NCBI RefSeq assembly: GCF_916700565.1
Contig: NZ_CAKAKO010000003.1
Span: 868,001 to 932,000, forward strand
Source of the DNA: Xenophilus sp. Marseille-Q4582
GTDB lineage: Bacteria; Pseudomonadota; Gammaproteobacteria; Burkholderiales; Burkholderiaceae_C
DNA length: 64,000 nucleotides
Reading direction: 5' to 3'
Shown: in pieces, positions 56,322-64,000 of the stretch
How the letters are laid out: the number at the start of each line of letters is the position of its first letter
How positions within the stretch are numbered: position 1 is the stretch's first letter
Position numbers and translations under genes: made by a program
The notes under the pieces: generated by a model
Database searches by the model: none
Seen by the model: only the letters and a program-made list of their open reading frames with translations
Told to the model about the DNA's origin: nothing

Positions 56322-57910
56322 AGTTTCTGCTTGCGGCCTTCATGGCCGGCACCCTGCTGCTGGCCGGCTGCGCCACCGGCCCCACCGGCGACGGCACCTC
56401 TTTCGGCGCGGCGGGCGGCACCGGCTTCGTGACCGGCTCCGCGGCGCCGGTCTACCCGGCTGGCGCCCTTTCCCCCATCACCGCCGGCCGCGCCGGCGCC
56501 AGCGCCCGCAGCGTGGTGATGACCGCCCCGCCGGCCGACATGTGGGACCGCATCCGCCGCGGCTTCAGCATGCCCGACCTGGACTCCGAGCTGGTGCGCG
56601 ATCGCGAGCAGTGGTATGCCGCGCGGCCCGACTACATCCAGCGCATGGTCGCGCGCTCGAACCGCTACATCTTCCACATCGTCGAAGAACTCGAGCGGCG
56701 CAACATGCCCACCGAGCTGGCGCTGCTGCCCTACATCGAGAGCGCGTTCAACCCGCAGGCCGTGTCCAGCGCCCGTGCCGCCGGCATGTGGCAGTTCATG
56801 CCTGCCACGGGCACCGACTACGACCTCAAGCAGAACCTGTTCCGCGACGACCGCCGCGACGTGGTGGCGTCCACGCGCGCCGCGCTCGACTACCTGCAGC
56901 GCCTGTACGGCATGTTCGGCGACTGGCACCTGGCGCTGGCCTCGTACAACTGGGGCGAAGGCAGCGTGGGCCGTGCCATCGCGCGCAACAAGGCGGCCGG
57001 CCTGCCCACGGGCTACACCGACCTGCGCATGCCCGATGAGACGCGCTACTACGTGCCCAAGCTGCAGGCGGTGAAGAACATCGTGGCCGATCCCGCCCGG
57101 TTCGGCGTGGACCTGCCGCTGATCCCGAACCACCCCTATTTCCAGACCGTGCCGCTCACGCGCGACATCGACGTGGAACTGGCCGCGAAGCTGGCCGACG
57201 TGCGCATCGAGGACTTCCGCGCCCTGAACCCGGCCGCCCACAAGCCCGTGCTGCTGGCCGCCGGCGGCACCGAGATCCTGCTGCCCTGGGACAACGCCGA
57301 AGTCTTCCAGCGCAACTTCGAGGCCTACAACCAGGGCCAGTACGCCAGCTGGACCGCCTGGGTGGTGCCCAGCACCATGACCGTGGCCGACGCCGCCCAG
57401 CGCGCGGGCATGAGCGAGGCCGACCTGCGTGCGCTGAACAACATCCCGCCGCGCATGCTGATCAAGTCCGGCTCCACGCTGATCGTGCCGCGCACGGCGC
57501 GTGTGCAGGAAGACGTGGCCGCGGTGGTGGCCGAAACCGGCCAGCTGAGCTTCGTGCCCGAGGTGGTGACGCGCCGCACCGTGGTGCGCGCGGGCCGCAA
57601 CGACAGCGTGGCCAGCATCGCCCGCCGTTACGGCGTGAGCGCGGCCAACGTGGCGCAATGGAACGACGTCAGCACCTCGCACGTGTTCAAGCGCGGCCTG
57701 CAGGTGGTGCTGTTCCAGCCGGTGCGTGCGGCGCCCGCCGCGCGCGTCGGAACGGGCGCCCGCGGCGCGAAGCGCCCGGTGGTCACCGCCAAGCGCGGCG
57801 GCGGCGCCCATGTCAGCGCCGCACGCGCGGGCGCCTCGAGCAAGCAGGCGGCCAGCGCCAAGAAGGCGCCCGCCCCGCGCGGCGGAGCGAGCAGCAAGAA
57901 AAAGCGCTGA
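56318..57910 (+). CDS. mltD: Membrane-bound lytic murein transglycosylase D-like lipoprotein
   Basis: This outer-membrane-anchored enzyme cleaves peptidoglycan glycan strands. The 530-residue protein has a lipoprotein signal with lipobox LLAGC (Cys18). The SLT domain at about 120-260 carries the catalytic glutamate in LPYIESAFNPQAVSSARAAG and the block GMWQFMPATGTDY. Two LysM-type repeats follow at about 345-395 and 410-460. The last 60 residues are very rich in Lys, Arg, Ala and Gly (KKAPAPRGGASSKKKR at the end). The ATG at 56318 overlaps the gloB stop; an ATG 18 bases upstream in frame (MEKRLS) is less likely because the signal would be longer. Confidence 0.93.
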   Translation: MKFLLAAFMAGTLLLAGCATGPTGDGTSFGAAGGTGFVTGSAAPVYPAGALSPITAGRAGASARSVVMTAPPADMWDRIRRGFSMPDLDSELVRDREQWYAARPDYIQRMVARSNRYIFHIVEELERRNMPTELALLPYIESAFNPQAVSSARAAGMWQFMPATGTDYDLKQNLFRDDRRDVVASTRAALDYLQRLYGMFGDWHLALASYNWGEGSVGRAIARNKAAGLPTGYTDLRMPDETRYYVPKLQAVKNIVADPARFGVDLPLIPNHPYFQTVPLTRDIDVELAAKLADVRIEDFRALNPAAHKPVLLAAGGTEILLPWDNAEVFQRNFEAYNQGQYASWTAWVVPSTMTVADAAQRAGMSEADLRALNNIPPRMLIKSGSTLIVPRTARVQEDVAAVVAETGQLSFVPEVVTRRTVVRAGRNDSVASIARRYGVSAANVAQWNDVSTSHVFKRGLQVVLFQPVRAAPAARVGTGARGAKRPVVTAKRGGGAHVSAARAGASSKQAASAKKAPAPRGGASSKKKR

Positions 57911-57973
57911 GCCCCGCCCTCCTGCGCGGCCCCACAGAACCCATACAACAACAGCACAGGAAGGGAATCACGA

Positions 57974-59767
57974 ATGGCCGCAGAAGGCAGCGCAGGCGAC
58001 CTGATCAAGGTCGTGACCCTGCTGGGGGCCGCCGTGGTGGCGGTGCCCCTGTTCAAGCGCATCGGGCTGGGCTCGGTGCTGGGCTACCTGGCCGCGGGCC
58101 TGGCCATCGGCCCCTTCGGCCTGGGCCTGTTCTCCGACCCGCAGACCATCCTGCACACCGCCGAGCTCGGCGTGGTGATGTTCCTGTTCGTCATCGGCCT
58201 GGAGATGCGCCCCTCGCACCTGTGGAGCCTGCGGCGCGACATCTTCGGCCTGGGCAGCCTGCAGGTGGCGGTGTGCGGGCTGCTGCTCACCGGCGTGGGC
58301 ATGGCCTTCGGCTTCCCGCTGGCCGTCTCCTTCGTCAGCGCCATGGGCTTCGTGCTCACCTCTACGGCCATCGTCATGCAGCTGCTGGGCGAGCGCGGCG
58401 ACATCGCCGCTGCGCGCGGCCAGAAGATCGTGGCCATCCTGCTGTTCGAGGACCTGCTGATCGTGCCGCTGCTGGCCATCGTCGCCTTCATGGCGCCGGC
58501 CGGCGCGGGGGCGGCCACCGAGGCCGGCTCGCGCTGGACCAGCATCGCCATCGCCCTGGGCGCGCTGCTGGCCCTGGTGGCCGCGGGCCGCTGGCTGCTC
58601 AACCCGCTGTTTCGCATCCTGGCCAATGCCAAGGCGCGCGAGGTCATGACCGCCGCCGCGCTGCTGGTGGTGCTGGGCGCGGCGCTGCTGATGCAGCTGG
58701 GCGGCCTGTCGATGGCCATGGGCGCCTTCCTGGCGGGGGTGCTGCTGTCCGAATCCACCTTCCGCCACCAGCTCGAAGCCGACATCGAGCCCTTCCGCGG
58801 GCTGCTGCTGGGCCTGTTCTTCCTGGGCGTGGGCATGTCGCTGGACCTGGCGGTGGTGGGGCGCAACTGGGAGCTGATCGTGGCGGGCGTGCTGGTGATG
58901 ATGCTGGTGAAGGCGCTGTGCATCTATGGCGTGGCGCGGCTGGCCAAAAGCAGCCACGCGGATGCGCTGGACCGGGCGGTGCTGATGGCGCAGGGCGGCG
59001 AGTTCGCCTTCGTGCTCTTTGCGGCGGCGCTGGCCGAGGGCGTGATCGACCCGACGGTCAATGCCAACATGACGGCCATCGTGGTGCTGTCGATGGCGCT
59101 CACGCCGCTGGTGGTCATCGCGCACAGGCGCTTCGCCAAGCCCGAGGCCATCTCGATGGAAGGCGTGCAAGAGGCGCACGGCCTGTGCGGCAAGGTGCTG
59201 GTGATCGGCTTCGGCCGCTTCGGCCAGGTCGCCAGCCAGGGCGTGCTGGCCCGCGGCGCCAGCATCTCGATCATCGACAACAGCACGCAGATGATCCGCG
59301 ACGCGGATGCCTTCGGCTTCACCGTCTATTACGGTGACGGCACGCGGCCCGAAGTGCTCCACGCCGCAGGCGCCGCCACCGCGCGCGCCATCCTGGTCTG
59401 CATCGACGACAAGGCCGCCGCCACGCGCATCGCCGAAGTGGTCAAGGCCGAATTCCCGCAGGCCCAACTGCTGGTGCGCGCCTGGGACCGCGAGCATGCG
59501 CACGAGCTGCTCAAGGCCGGCGTGGACTTCCAGATGCGCGAGACCTTCGAGTCCGCCATGCTCATGAGCCGCCAGGCCGTGATGGCGGTCGGCGCCACGG
59601 AGACCGAGGCCGACGAAGTCATCGAAGCCGTGCGCCGCCGCGATGCCGAGCGCTTCTATCTCGAAACCGCCGGCGGCCTGTTCGCTGGCCGCTCGCTGAT
59701 CCTGAGCAACCGCAACGCCGAGCAGGACCCGGAGTTCGCGCAGCCCGACCAGGCGCCTGCGCGCTGA
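57974..59767 (+). CDS. Kef-type monovalent cation:proton antiporter with TrkA-N domain
   Basis: The 597-residue protein belongs to the CPA2 (KefB/KefC/YbaL) family. About twelve hydrophobic helices cover residues 10-385, including LGYLAAGLAIGPFGLG and AFLAGVLLSES. A cytosolic NAD-binding RCK/TrkA-N domain follows from about 412 (VLVIGFGRFGQVASQGVLAR) with a regulatory role. It likely moves potassium or sodium against protons. The C-terminal Asp/Glu-rich part is short. GAAGGGAATC precedes the ATG at 57974, 63 bp after mltD. No ancillary KefF/KefG subunit gene is seen. Confidence 0.93.
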   Translation: MAAEGSAGDLIKVVTLLGAAVVAVPLFKRIGLGSVLGYLAAGLAIGPFGLGLFSDPQTILHTAELGVVMFLFVIGLEMRPSHLWSLRRDIFGLGSLQVAVCGLLLTGVGMAFGFPLAVSFVSAMGFVLTSTAIVMQLLGERGDIAAARGQKIVAILLFEDLLIVPLLAIVAFMAPAGAGAATEAGSRWTSIAIALGALLALVAAGRWLLNPLFRILANAKAREVMTAAALLVVLGAALLMQLGGLSMAMGAFLAGVLLSESTFRHQLEADIEPFRGLLLGLFFLGVGMSLDLAVVGRNWELIVAGVLVMMLVKALCIYGVARLAKSSHADALDRAVLMAQGGEFAFVLFAAALAEGVIDPTVNANMTAIVVLSMALTPLVVIAHRRFAKPEAISMEGVQEAHGLCGKVLVIGFGRFGQVASQGVLARGASISIIDNSTQMIRDADAFGFTVYYGDGTRPEVLHAAGAATARAILVCIDDKAAATRIAEVVKAEFPQAQLLVRAWDREHAHELLKAGVDFQMRETFESAMLMSRQAVMAVGATETEADEVIEAVRRRDAERFYLETAGGLFAGRSLILSNRNAEQDPEFAQPDQAPAR

Positions 59768-59971
59768 GCGGCAGCAGCTGCCGTCCGGAGTCGGCGGGCC
59801 CCGCGCCTTCAGCGCGGCGTGCGGGCGGCGCCGCGCCGGCGCACGGGCGACGATGCCGGCGATCAGGAGCACATGGATGCAGTGGAAGCGGGGCGCCGGC
59901 GCGGCCCGGATCATCGGCCCGTTCGATGACGGGGCTCGCGCCCTGCTGCTGCTGTCGCCCCCCCCCGCGCG

Positions 59972-60805
59972 TCAGAGGCGCTCGGCCTGCGCGCTGCGCG
60001 GCTGCCACTTCATCAGCCGGCGCTCCACGCGGCCCACGATCGCATCGAGCGCCAGCGCGAAGGCCGTGAGCACCGCAATACCGGCGAACACGGTGTTCAC
60101 GTCGAAGGTGCCTTCGGCCTGCAGGATCAGGTAGCCCACGCCGCGCGCGGAGCCCAGGTATTCACCCACCACCGCGCCCACGAAGGCCAGGCCTACGGAG
60201 GTGTGCAGGCTGGAGAACACCCAGCTCGTGGCGCTGGGCAGGTAGACGGTGCGCAGCAGCTGCCGCTGGCTCGCGCCGAGCATGCGCGCGTTGGCCAGCA
60301 GCACCGGGCTGACCTCGCGCACGCCCTGGTAGACGTTGAAGAACACGATGAAGAACACCAGCGTCACCGCCAGCGCCACCTTGCTCCAGATGCCCAGGCC
60401 GAACCACAGCGCGAAGATCGGCGCCAGGATCACGCGCGGCATGGAGTTGGCGGCCTTGATGTACGGGTCCAGGATCAGGCTGGCCGTGGGCGCGAGCGCC
60501 AGCCACAGGCCGCAGGCCAGGCCGAGCACGGTGCCGATGGCGAAGGCCAGGCCCGTCTCCAGCAGCGTGGTGCCCAGGTGGCGGTAGATGTCGGCATTGC
60601 CCGGCAGCCCGTCGGGAAACAGCGCGCTGGGCGGCAGGCTCCACGGCAGGAACCAGCTCCACACCCGGCCCGCCACCTGGATCGGCTCGCCCAGGAAGAA
60701 GGCCACCTTGTCGTCGCGCGCCGCCACATGCCAGGCCACCAGCAGCAGCGCGAGCAGCGCCGCCTGCCAGAGGCGTGCATTGCTTTCGTGCGGACGCAGC
60801 CTCAT
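59972..60805 (-). CDS. ABC transporter permease (SsuC/TauC type)
   Basis: This 277-residue inner membrane permease has about six hydrophobic segments and the EAA-like loop in the family block LRTVYLPSATSWVFSSLHT. The sequence FFLGEPIQVAGRVWSW and NSMPRVILAPIFALWFGLG are typical of the nitrate/sulfonate/taurine group. The ATG at 60805 (MRLRPHESNARLW) lies right after the repeat copy A that fills the gap to the ATPase gene. An in-frame ATG 33 bases upstream lies within that repeat and is less likely. The substrate is not known. Confidence 0.9.
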   Translation of the reverse strand: MRLRPHESNARLWQAALLALLLVAWHVAARDDKVAFFLGEPIQVAGRVWSWFLPWSLPPSALFPDGLPGNADIYRHLGTTLLETGLAFAIGTVLGLACGLWLALAPTASLILDPYIKAANSMPRVILAPIFALWFGLGIWSKVALAVTLVFFIVFFNVYQGVREVSPVLLANARMLGASQRQLLRTVYLPSATSWVFSSLHTSVGLAFVGAVVGEYLGSARGVGYLILQAEGTFDVNTVFAGIAVLTAFALALDAIVGRVERRLMKWQPRSAQAERL

Positions 60806-60807
60806 CG

Positions 60808-60881
60808 CCGGGCCGCCCCAAGATGAGAACGCCCCCACGGGGGGCAGCGGACCTCGCGAAGCGGGGAAGCGTGGGGGCCAT
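60808..60881 (-). repeat. Dispersed 74-bp intergenic repeat, copy A
   Basis: This stretch fills nearly the whole gap between the ABC ATPase and permease genes. Read on the minus strand it aligns along its length with 29223-29296. It holds an inverted repeat (CCCCCAC/GTGGGGG). Confidence 0.6.
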
Positions 60882-60884
60882 TTT

Positions 60885-61781
60885 TCATGCCACGCCTCGC
60901 TGCAGCTGCTGCGCGTAGCCCTTGATCACCTCGTCGCGCAGCACGGCCCAGACCTGGGCATGCAGTTCGACGAAGCGCGGCTGGTTGCGCACCTCGGCCA
61001 CGTCGCGCGGGCGCGGCAGGTCGATGACGAATTCGCCGATCGGGCGGGTGGCCGGGCCGGCCGACAGCACCACCACCCGGTCGCTCATGGCAATGGCTTC
61101 GTCCAGGTCGTGCGTGATGAAGAGCACCGCCTTGCGTCCGGCGCCTCCGGCCCCTGCGTGCCTGCCCTCCGAGGAGGCGCGCTCCGGGGTGGGGGCGGGC
61201 CGGCGCCCGTCGCCTGCCCACAGCTCGAGCACCTCGTTTTCCATCAGCTGGCGGGTCTGCACGTCCAGCGCGCTGAAGGGCTCGTCCATGAGGATGATGT
61301 CGGGATCCCTCACCAGCGTCTGCGCCAGGGCCGTGCGCTTGCGCATGCCGCCCGAGAGCTGGTGCGGATAGCGGTCGCCGAAGCCGGCCAGGCCTACGCG
61401 CGCCAGCCACCGCTGCGCCTGGGCGCGCTGCTCGGCCTCGGGCAGGCCGCGGTACTGCAGGCCGAGCATCACGTTCTGCTCGGCGGTGCGCCAGGGCAGC
61501 AGCGCCTCGGCCTGGAACATGTACCCCGCGCGCGCGTTGATGCCCTGCAGCGGCTGGCCGAAGACGCGCACCGTGCCCGCCGAAGGCACCAGCAGGCCGG
61601 CTGCGACGTTCAGAAGCGTGGATTTGCCGCAGCCGGTGGGCCCGACCACGGAAACGAACTCGCCGGCCTCCACGCGCAAGGTGCTGCGGTCCACCGCCGT
61701 GTAGGACTCACCGCCCTCGCGCGCGCGGAAGGTGCAGCGGATGTCTTGCAGTTCGAGGGCCGGCGCCACCGATCCAGCCAT
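60885..61781 (-). CDS. ABC transporter ATP-binding protein (SsuB/TauB type) with an extra internal segment
   Basis: The 298-residue ATPase powers the neighbouring permease. Walker A is GPTGCGKSTLL at about 47-57, the signature is LSGGMRKRTALAQTL at about 142-156, Walker B is IILMDEPFSALD at about 162-173, and the switch histidine is in FITHDLDEA at about 221-229. About 28 residues (189-216), rich in Gly, Ala, Arg and Pro, sit between LMENEVLELW and KAVLFITHD, where relatives have a short loop. The ATG at 61781 (MAGSVAPALELQD) is the family start. It starts 16 bp after the binding-protein stop. Confidence 0.92.
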   Translation of the reverse strand: MAGSVAPALELQDIRCTFRAREGGESYTAVDRSTLRVEAGEFVSVVGPTGCGKSTLLNVAAGLLVPSAGTVRVFGQPLQGINARAGYMFQAEALLPWRTAEQNVMLGLQYRGLPEAEQRAQAQRWLARVGLAGFGDRYPHQLSGGMRKRTALAQTLVRDPDIILMDEPFSALDVQTRQLMENEVLELWAGDGRRPAPTPERASSEGRHAGAGGAGRKAVLFITHDLDEAIAMSDRVVVLSAGPATRPIGEFVIDLPRPRDVAEVRNQPRFVELHAQVWAVLRDEVIKGYAQQLQRGVA

Positions 61782-61797
61782 GGCCTCACCCTCCGCT

Positions 61798-62844
61798 TCA
61801 GGCCTTGAAGCGGTCCTTGGCCCGGCGTGCGAATTCGTTGGTGTAGAGCTTGTCGAGGTCGATGCGCTCGGCCTTGACCTGCGTGTCGAAGCTCGCGATG
61901 GCGCCCAGCGCCGTCCTGGGTCCGTCTGCCGGCACCAGGCCATCGGGCGAGATGGATTCACGCACCTTGTCGAAGGAGGCCAGGTACAGCGCGCGGTCGC
62001 CGAGCAGGAAGGCCTCGGGCACGGCCTTGATGATGTCGCCCGGCCCGGCCGTCTGCAGCCACTTGAGCGCATGCACGATGGCGTGGGCCAGCGCCTGGCA
62101 GGTGTGGGGGTTCTTCTGCACGAACTCGGCGGGCGCGTAGAGGCAGGCGGCCGGCATCGGGCCGCCGAAGACCTCCTGCGTGCCCTTGAGCGTGCGCGTG
62201 TCGCTGATGATCTTCACGTCGCCCTTCTGCTCCAGCATCGTCATCACCGGATCGGTGTTGCTGATGGCGTCGATCTGGCCGGAGCGCAGGGCCGTCAGCG
62301 CGCCGGCGGCGACGCCCACGCCCACGTAGCTCACGTCGCTGGCCTTGAGGCCGCCGCGCGAGAGCACGAGGTTGGCCACCATGTTGGTGGACGAGCCCGG
62401 GGCCGACACGCCGATCTTCCTGCCCCGCAGGTCCGCGACGCTCTGGTAGGCGGGCAGGTTGCGGGTCGACACGCCCACCGCGATCTGCGGCGCGCGGCCC
62501 TGCAGCACGAAGGACTGGAAGAACTGGTTCTTGGACTGCAGGTTGATGGTGTGCTCGAAGGCGCCGGAGCACACGTCGGCCGAGCCGCCGACCACGGCCT
62601 GCAAGGCGCGCGCGCCGCCGGCGAAGTCGGCGATCTCCACCGTGAGGCCCTCTTCCTTGAAGTAGCCCAGCTGCTCGGCGATGGTGAGCGGCAGGTAGTA
62701 GAAGGCCGCCTTGCCACCGACGGCGATGCTCAGCCGGGGCTTCTCCAGCCTGGCCTGGGCCCGCAGGGCGGGCGCCACCACGATCGCGGCACCCGCGGCG
62801 GCGGCCAGGGTCTGGAAGGAGCGGCGGGTGAGCATGGCGGCCAT
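61798..62844 (-). CDS. ABC transporter substrate-binding protein (SsuA/TauA, NMT1-like)
   Basis: The periplasmic binding protein has 348 residues. It has a Tat-like signal (TRRSFQTLAAAAGAAIVVAP) cleaved near LRAQA. The NMT1/SsuA blocks are LPLTIAEQLGYFKEEGLTVE, GGSADVCSGAFEHTI and DLRGRKIGVSAPGSSTN. The substrate could be a sulfonate, a pyrimidine precursor or another small organic acid; sequence alone does not decide. ATGs at 62844 and 62835 are both possible; I used the first. It is the first gene of the three-gene operon. Confidence 0.9.
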   Translation of the reverse strand: MAAMLTRRSFQTLAAAAGAAIVVAPALRAQARLEKPRLSIAVGGKAAFYYLPLTIAEQLGYFKEEGLTVEIADFAGGARALQAVVGGSADVCSGAFEHTINLQSKNQFFQSFVLQGRAPQIAVGVSTRNLPAYQSVADLRGRKIGVSAPGSSTNMVANLVLSRGGLKASDVSYVGVGVAAGALTALRSGQIDAISNTDPVMTMLEQKGDVKIISDTRTLKGTQEVFGGPMPAACLYAPAEFVQKNPHTCQALAHAIVHALKWLQTAGPGDIIKAVPEAFLLGDRALYLASFDKVRESISPDGLVPADGPRTALGAIASFDTQVKAERIDLDKLYTNEFARRAKDRFKA

Positions 62845-63016
62845 GTCGGTGCAGGGAGGCGAGGAAGGTGCGAGTGAGCTTAGGGGTCGGCCCACAGCGC
62901 CTGAATCCGGAACATCCCCACGCGGGTTTCCACCGCCCGCGCCACGGGCGGGACCGGCTGCCGCCGCCAGCGCGCCGCGGCGCTGAGGACTTTCTTCTGC
63001 CTTCGAACGCAGGCCG

Positions 63017-63418
63017 TCAGCGCGCGACCGGCGCGACGAAGAAGATCGCCAGGTTGACGATCAGCGCGGCCAGCCACACCAGGCTGCGCAAAGTGCCGAG
63101 TCCGCGCAGGTAGCAGCCGATGTAGGCCACGCGCAGCAGCACGTAGGCCAGTGCGAGCGCATCGACGCGCGCCGCATCGGCGCCCAGTTGCTGCGCCACC
63201 AGCACGGCCCCGAAAAAGAGCGGCAGCCCTTCGAAGCAGTTGGTCTGCGCCGCCATGCCGCGGGCGCGCCAGCCGCTCTGGCGGGCGGCCCATTCGCGCG
63301 GCGCGGCGTTGTCGTGCGGCCGAAAGGCGCCGGCCTTGGCGATCCAGGCGGCCCCGAAAGGAAGCAGGGCCGCCACGATCAGGCACCAGTGCGCCAGGCC
63401 CAGATGGGTGAAGCTCAT
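63017..63418 (-). CDS. MAPEG-family membrane protein
   Basis: The 133-residue protein has four hydrophobic segments and fits the MAPEG family of glutathione- and eicosanoid-related membrane proteins. The segment AQTNCFEGLPLFFGAVLVAQ is characteristic of the bacterial group, and the second block is YVLLRVAYIGCYLRGLGTLR. The substrate is unknown; bacterial members often act as glutathione transferases. The ATG at 63418 (MSFTHLGLAHWCLIVAA) is the family start. It lies between recR and the ABC transporter operon on the same strand. Confidence 0.88.
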   Translation of the reverse strand: MSFTHLGLAHWCLIVAALLPFGAAWIAKAGAFRPHDNAAPREWAARQSGWRARGMAAQTNCFEGLPLFFGAVLVAQQLGADAARVDALALAYVLLRVAYIGCYLRGLGTLRSLVWLAALIVNLAIFFVAPVAR

Positions 63419-63461
63419 GCGGGTCTCCTCGTCCTCTCGTGCTGCGGCGCGGGGCCGTTCC

Positions 63462-64000
63462 TCAGCGCCGGTCCACCAGCGCATGCGCGATGGTGCCCAG
63501 GTCCACGTATTCCAGCTCGCTGCCCGCGGGCACGCCGCGCGCCAGCCGCGTCACCGTGAGGCCGCGCGAGCGCAACGCCTCGCCGATCACGTGGGCCGTG
63601 GTTTCGCCCTCGGCCGTGAAATTGGTGGCCAGGATCACTTCGCTCACCTGCCCGTCGAGTGCACGCGCCATGAGCTGGTGCATGCCGATCTCGCGTGGAC
63701 CGATGCCGTCGAGCGGGCTGAGCTTGCCCATCAGCACGAAGTAGTAGCCGCGGAAGGCGCCCGTGCGTTCGAGCGCGGCCTGGTCGGCCGGCGTCTCGAC
63801 CACGCAGAGCTTGGTGGCGTCGCGCCGCGGATCGGCGCACAGCGCACACAGCGGCGTCTCGGTGAAGGTGTTGCAGCGTTCGCAATGCCGCACCTGCTGC
63901 GCCGCCGTCTGCAGGGCGCGCGCCAGCAGCTGCGCGCCCTCGCGGTCGTGCTGCAACAGGTGAAAGGCCATGCGCGAGGCCGACTTGGCGCCCACGCCCG
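63462..64000 (-). CDS. recR: Recombination protein RecR (N-terminus cut off by window edge)
   Basis: RecR works with RecF and RecO to load RecA at gaps. The frame reaches base 64000 open, so the true start is outside the window. Visible parts are the end of the helix-hairpin-helix motif ([18 protein letters not shown]), the four-cysteine zinc finger [16 protein letters not shown], and the Toprim domain ([14 protein letters not shown], then [29 protein letters not shown]). The C-terminus ends IAHALVDRR. About 20 residues are likely missing. A DnaX and YbaB gene pair often lies upstream of recR, but this cannot be checked here. Confidence 0.97.
   Translation of the reverse strand, partial: GVGAKSASRMAFHLLQHDREGAQLLARALQTAAQQVRHCERCNTFTETPLCALCADPRRDATKLCVVETPADQAALERTGAFRGYYFVLMGKLSPLDGIGPREIGMHQLMARALDGQVSEVILATNFTAEGETTAHVIGEALRSRGLTVTRLARGVPAGSELEYVDLGTIAHALVDRR

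Noticed and set aside
59768-59971. Possible small gene or pseudogene after the Kef-type antiporter, with a run of about ten C bases
   Set aside because: Short frames exist on both strands but show no family motif, no ribosome-binding site and no convincing start. I see nothing functional here.

Overview
The window is a 64 kb piece of a high-GC bacterial chromosome, almost fully packed with core metabolic genes. The protein sequences, the isc, odh and pdh gene orders and the tRNA sequence fit a betaproteobacterium of the order Burkholderiales, most likely the family Comamonadaceae (Acidovorax/Variovorax-like). This placement comes from family resemblance only, not from a database search. I see no phage, plasmid, CRISPR, IS element or defence island. 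The only strongly AT-rich spots are short promoter regions, the clearest at about 12.95-13.08 kb.

Layout. 1-7 kb, minus strand: 2-oxoglutarate dehydrogenase operon sucA-sucB-lpdA, ended by a terminator and followed by zapE, which is cut by the window edge. 7-13 kb: prpE, a divergent Crp/Fnr regulator with a Fnr-like palindrome between them, an isochorismatase-like hydrolase, an alpha/beta hydrolase, and a PQQ-type sugar dehydrogenase divergent from an NlpC/P60 peptidase across an AT-rich operator-like region. 13.7-20 kb: pyruvate dehydrogenase operon aceE-aceF-lpdA. 20-27 kb: a PAS histidine kinase and FixJ-like regulator divergent from aceE, then folD, an M3 oligopeptidase and a DUF4124-glutaredoxin protein. 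27-32 kb: rpiA, pyrD, YqjE- and YqjD-like proteins, an FAD oxidoreductase, tRNA-Val(CAC) and a DnaQ-type exonuclease. 32.6-38.3 kb: isc iron-sulfur operon iscRSUA-hscBA-fdx with an internal terminator. 38.5-46.5 kb: uvrB, an aromatic/aspartate aminotransferase, soluble and membrane pyrophosphatases, and two uncharacterised genes. 46.5-54 kb: an aldehyde dehydrogenase, a DUF937 protein, a Mn-superoxide dismutase/ZIP transporter pair with a Fur box, and moaA-mobA-moeA. 54-60 kb: rnhA, a methyltransferase, gloB, mltD and a Kef-type antiporter. 60-64 kb: an SsuABC/TauABC-like ABC transporter, a MAPEG protein and recR, cut by the window edge.

The genes work together as central metabolism. Two 2-oxoacid dehydrogenase complexes feed and run the TCA cycle. 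The isc system supplies clusters to enzymes such as MoaA and ferredoxin. The two pyrophosphatases drain pyrophosphate. No wholly novel system is evident. The observations most worth checking are regulatory: the AT-rich inverted repeat at 12986-13055, the Fnr-like box at 9321-9334, the Fur box shared by sodA-zip and moaA, divergent genes with overlapping start codons at 55520-55523, a dispersed repeat found twice in the window, and an extra 28-residue segment inside an ABC ATPase.
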